Positions 5,949 to 7,332 of a DNA stretch of 7,332 nucleotides are shown piece by piece; position 1 is the stretch's first letter; the number at the start of each line of letters is the position of its first letter. The position numbers were made by a program, and so were the translations under genes. Source of the DNA: Bacteroidota bacterium (GTDB lineage: Bacteria; Bacteroidota; Bacteroidia; Flavobacteriales_D; Crocinitomicaceae). The notes under the pieces were generated by a model. It was not told the origin of the DNA, did no database searches, and was given only the letters and a program-made list of their open reading frames with translations. Location: positions 1 through 7,332 of the forward strand of contig JAHKAT010000374.1 in assembly GCA_018825925.1 (NCBI GenBank), given 5' to 3'.

Positions 5949-7332
5949 CTTATTCCAACATCTGGACTTTTTGAAAACCAAACCAAAGAAGCTCTTCCGA
6001 CAATGTGGTCTTCAGGAACAAAACCCCAAACTCTTGAATCCGCCGAATTATATCGATTATCTCCCATCATCCAATAGTAGTTCATTTCAAAGGTATACGA
6101 GTTTACTTTTTTGTTATCAATATAGATTCCCGCAGTGGTTTCTTTGAGCGTATGTCCTTCATATGCCGTTATTATTCTACGGTACCAAGCAATGTTTTGA
6201 TCATTCAAATCCACTGTTACGCCCTTTTTAGGAACGGTAAATTTATTGAAATCAGTGGTTGTATTGTTGATATATGGATCTTTTGGAAACTTATCTAAGT
6301 TGGCAAGCATCTGCAAACCAGTCGGGGCTTGTTTACTGGTGTCACTATATTGTTTTTCTAAGTTTAATTCAAATTGAGCTTCTGAAAAATCTCTTTTCAA
6401 TTTTTTAAATTCGCTGGCAGTGGCATTAATGATGTAAACGGTGCCATTATTTGGAGAATAATAGTCATTTCTTCCTTTTTCTAAGCCATATTTTTCACGC
6501 ATGCTAAGCTCAGATTTCGGAACAAAATTATACGCGAAATATTGTAAATTTTGACCGGGTGCAACGTCAGCTGGTTGGTTATTGATGTATAAAACGGATG
6601 ATTTAATTTCAACAATATCTCCAGGAACAGCCACACAGCGTTTGATGTAATTCTCTCGCTTATCAACCGGACGATAGATTGCACCACCATGTTGGATCAT
6701 TTCTCCTTCATTATCCATCGTTATTTTATCGATAGCAATCATTTTTCGAGCACGATTCATCCAGTAGTTTCTATTTACAATGAATTCTTTAGCATTCGTT
6801 TTAATGAGTTTTTCTCTACCTAGACTGGTTGCGTAATCACGAACTCTTTGCATATCAAGGTTTTGTCCAGGATTGGCATTCACAATACTATCAACATAAA
6901 ATTGAGTAACATCTGATTGTCGATCGCTAAAGGCTTCCTCCACCCAAAGGCGCTGCGCCTCCCGTATCACAATACCATGATAATCGTGTCCCATCAGTCC
7001 CATAGGCATACGCGGATCGTAAACAGCGGTATCACCAGATGGGTAATTGAACACTACAACATCATTTCTATTTACTCCACCAAAGCCCGGCAATCGATTA
7101 TAAGACCCTTTTTCAAGTTGCGTGTAGGATTGAACATTTACCCAAGGAACGGTGTTGTGAACCAGTGGAAATGAAAGTGGTGTGACTGGAACTTTTGGTC
7201 CGTAAGCCAATTTGTTTACAAATAAATAATCACCAACCACTAAGGTTTTTTCCATGGATCCAGTTGGAATTTGAAAAGGTTCAATAACGTAAGAACGAAT
7301 GATACTAGCAGCTACCAAAGCAAATAATATAG
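5918..7332 (-). CDS. lepB: Signal peptidase I, N-terminus cut off by window edge
   Basis: This inner-membrane serine protease removes signal peptides from exported proteins such as the two encoded at 2727 and 4038. The frame is open through the right edge, so the true start and part of the N-terminal membrane anchor are missing; 470 residues are visible. The nucleophile serine (codon 7258-7256) lies in box B, IPTGSMEKTL. Box C is NDVVVFNYP (about 7066-7040). The general-base lysine (codon 6643-6641) lies in box D, RENYIKRCVAVPGD. Box E is MMGDNRYNSADSR (about 6067-6032), followed by WGFVPEDHIVGRAS. Both catalytic residues are intact. The long form with extra sequence between boxes D and E is usual in Bacteroidota, but the roughly 115 residues between boxes C and D are a further large insertion compared with the E. 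coli enzyme. The stop TAA (5918-5920) lies inside the WbqC-family gene. A lepB-wbqC pairing, often downstream of parAB and dapB, is, as I recall, common in Flavobacteriales. Confidence 0.96.
   Translation of the reverse strand, partial: ILFALVAASIIRSYVIEPFQIPTGSMEKTLVVGDYLFVNKLAYGPKVPVTPLSFPLVHNTVPWVNVQSYTQLEKGSYNRLPGFGGVNRNDVVVFNYPSGDTAVYDPRMPMGLMGHDYHGIVIREAQRLWVEEAFSDRQSDVTQFYVDSIVNANPGQNLDMQRVRDYATSLGREKLIKTNAKEFIVNRNYWMNRARKMIAIDKITMDNEGEMIQHGGAIYRPVDKRENYIKRCVAVPGDIVEIKSSVLYINNQPADVAPGQNLQYFAYNFVPKSELSMREKYGLEKGRNDYYSPNNGTVYIINATASEFKKLKRDFSEAQFELNLEKQYSDTSKQAPTGLQMLANLDKFPKDPYINNTTTDFNKFTVPKKGVTVDLNDQNIAWYRRIITAYEGHTLKETTAGIYIDNKKVNSYTFEMNYYWMMGDNRYNSADSRVWGFVPEDHIVGRASLVWFSKSPDVGIRWERIFKLIK

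Noticed and set aside
6481..6690. Minus-strand reading frame of 69 codons within lepB
   Set aside because: Shifted-frame shadow of lepB, covering its catalytic lysine region.
6948..6962. GC-rich palindrome AGGCGC-T-GCGCCT inside lepB
   Set aside because: It falls in coding sequence (REAQRLW) with no T run or repeat copies; most likely a by-product of codon choice.
6917..7174. Plus-strand reading frame of 85 codons
   Set aside because: Antisense to lepB box C and the insertion; no protein likeness.

Overview
The window is AT-rich DNA from a member of the Bacteroidota, most likely order Flavobacteriales. The evidence is the protein types (long LepB, WbqC-family protein, RecQ with no visible zinc cluster, group II branched-chain aminotransferase), the near absence of Shine-Dalgarno sites, and promoter-like pairs resembling the Bacteroidota consensus (TTTG, about 17-19 bases, TAnnTTTG). 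The genus cannot be told from sequence alone. No mobile element, CRISPR array, tRNA or rRNA is visible.

Left part (1-1571): the N-terminal 486 residues of a RecQ-family DNA helicase run leftward off the window edge. It is divergent from a rightward branched-chain aminotransferase gene (ilvE, 1572-2642). The 112 bases between them hold two back-to-back promoter-like sites and a small inverted repeat. ilvE ends in a clear intrinsic terminator.

Middle (2727-4982): an exported protein of unknown function (436 residues, signal peptide, carboxypeptidase-regulatory-like beta domain, then beta-rich sequence) converges on a leftward exported endonuclease/exonuclease/phosphatase-family hydrolase. The two stop codons abut with no base between them.

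Non-coding stretch (4983-5336): 354 bases with no convincing gene. It carries a strong GC-rich hairpin, a GG-repeat tract, a perfect AT-rich palindrome and a promoter-like element. Read on the minus strand these are ordered like a small RNA gene or an attenuated leader for the endonuclease gene.

Right part (5337-7332): a leftward lepB-wbqC pair with overlapping reading frames. lepB (type I signal peptidase) runs off the right edge without its N-terminus but keeps both catalytic residues. The WbqC-family gene is split by one in-frame TGA; 66 further codons follow in the same frame and bring the total to about 203 residues, the normal family size.

Most of the window is housekeeping. The two observations most worth following are the hairpin/GG-repeat transcript candidate and the internal TGA of the WbqC gene. 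I see no evidence for a multi-gene novel system.
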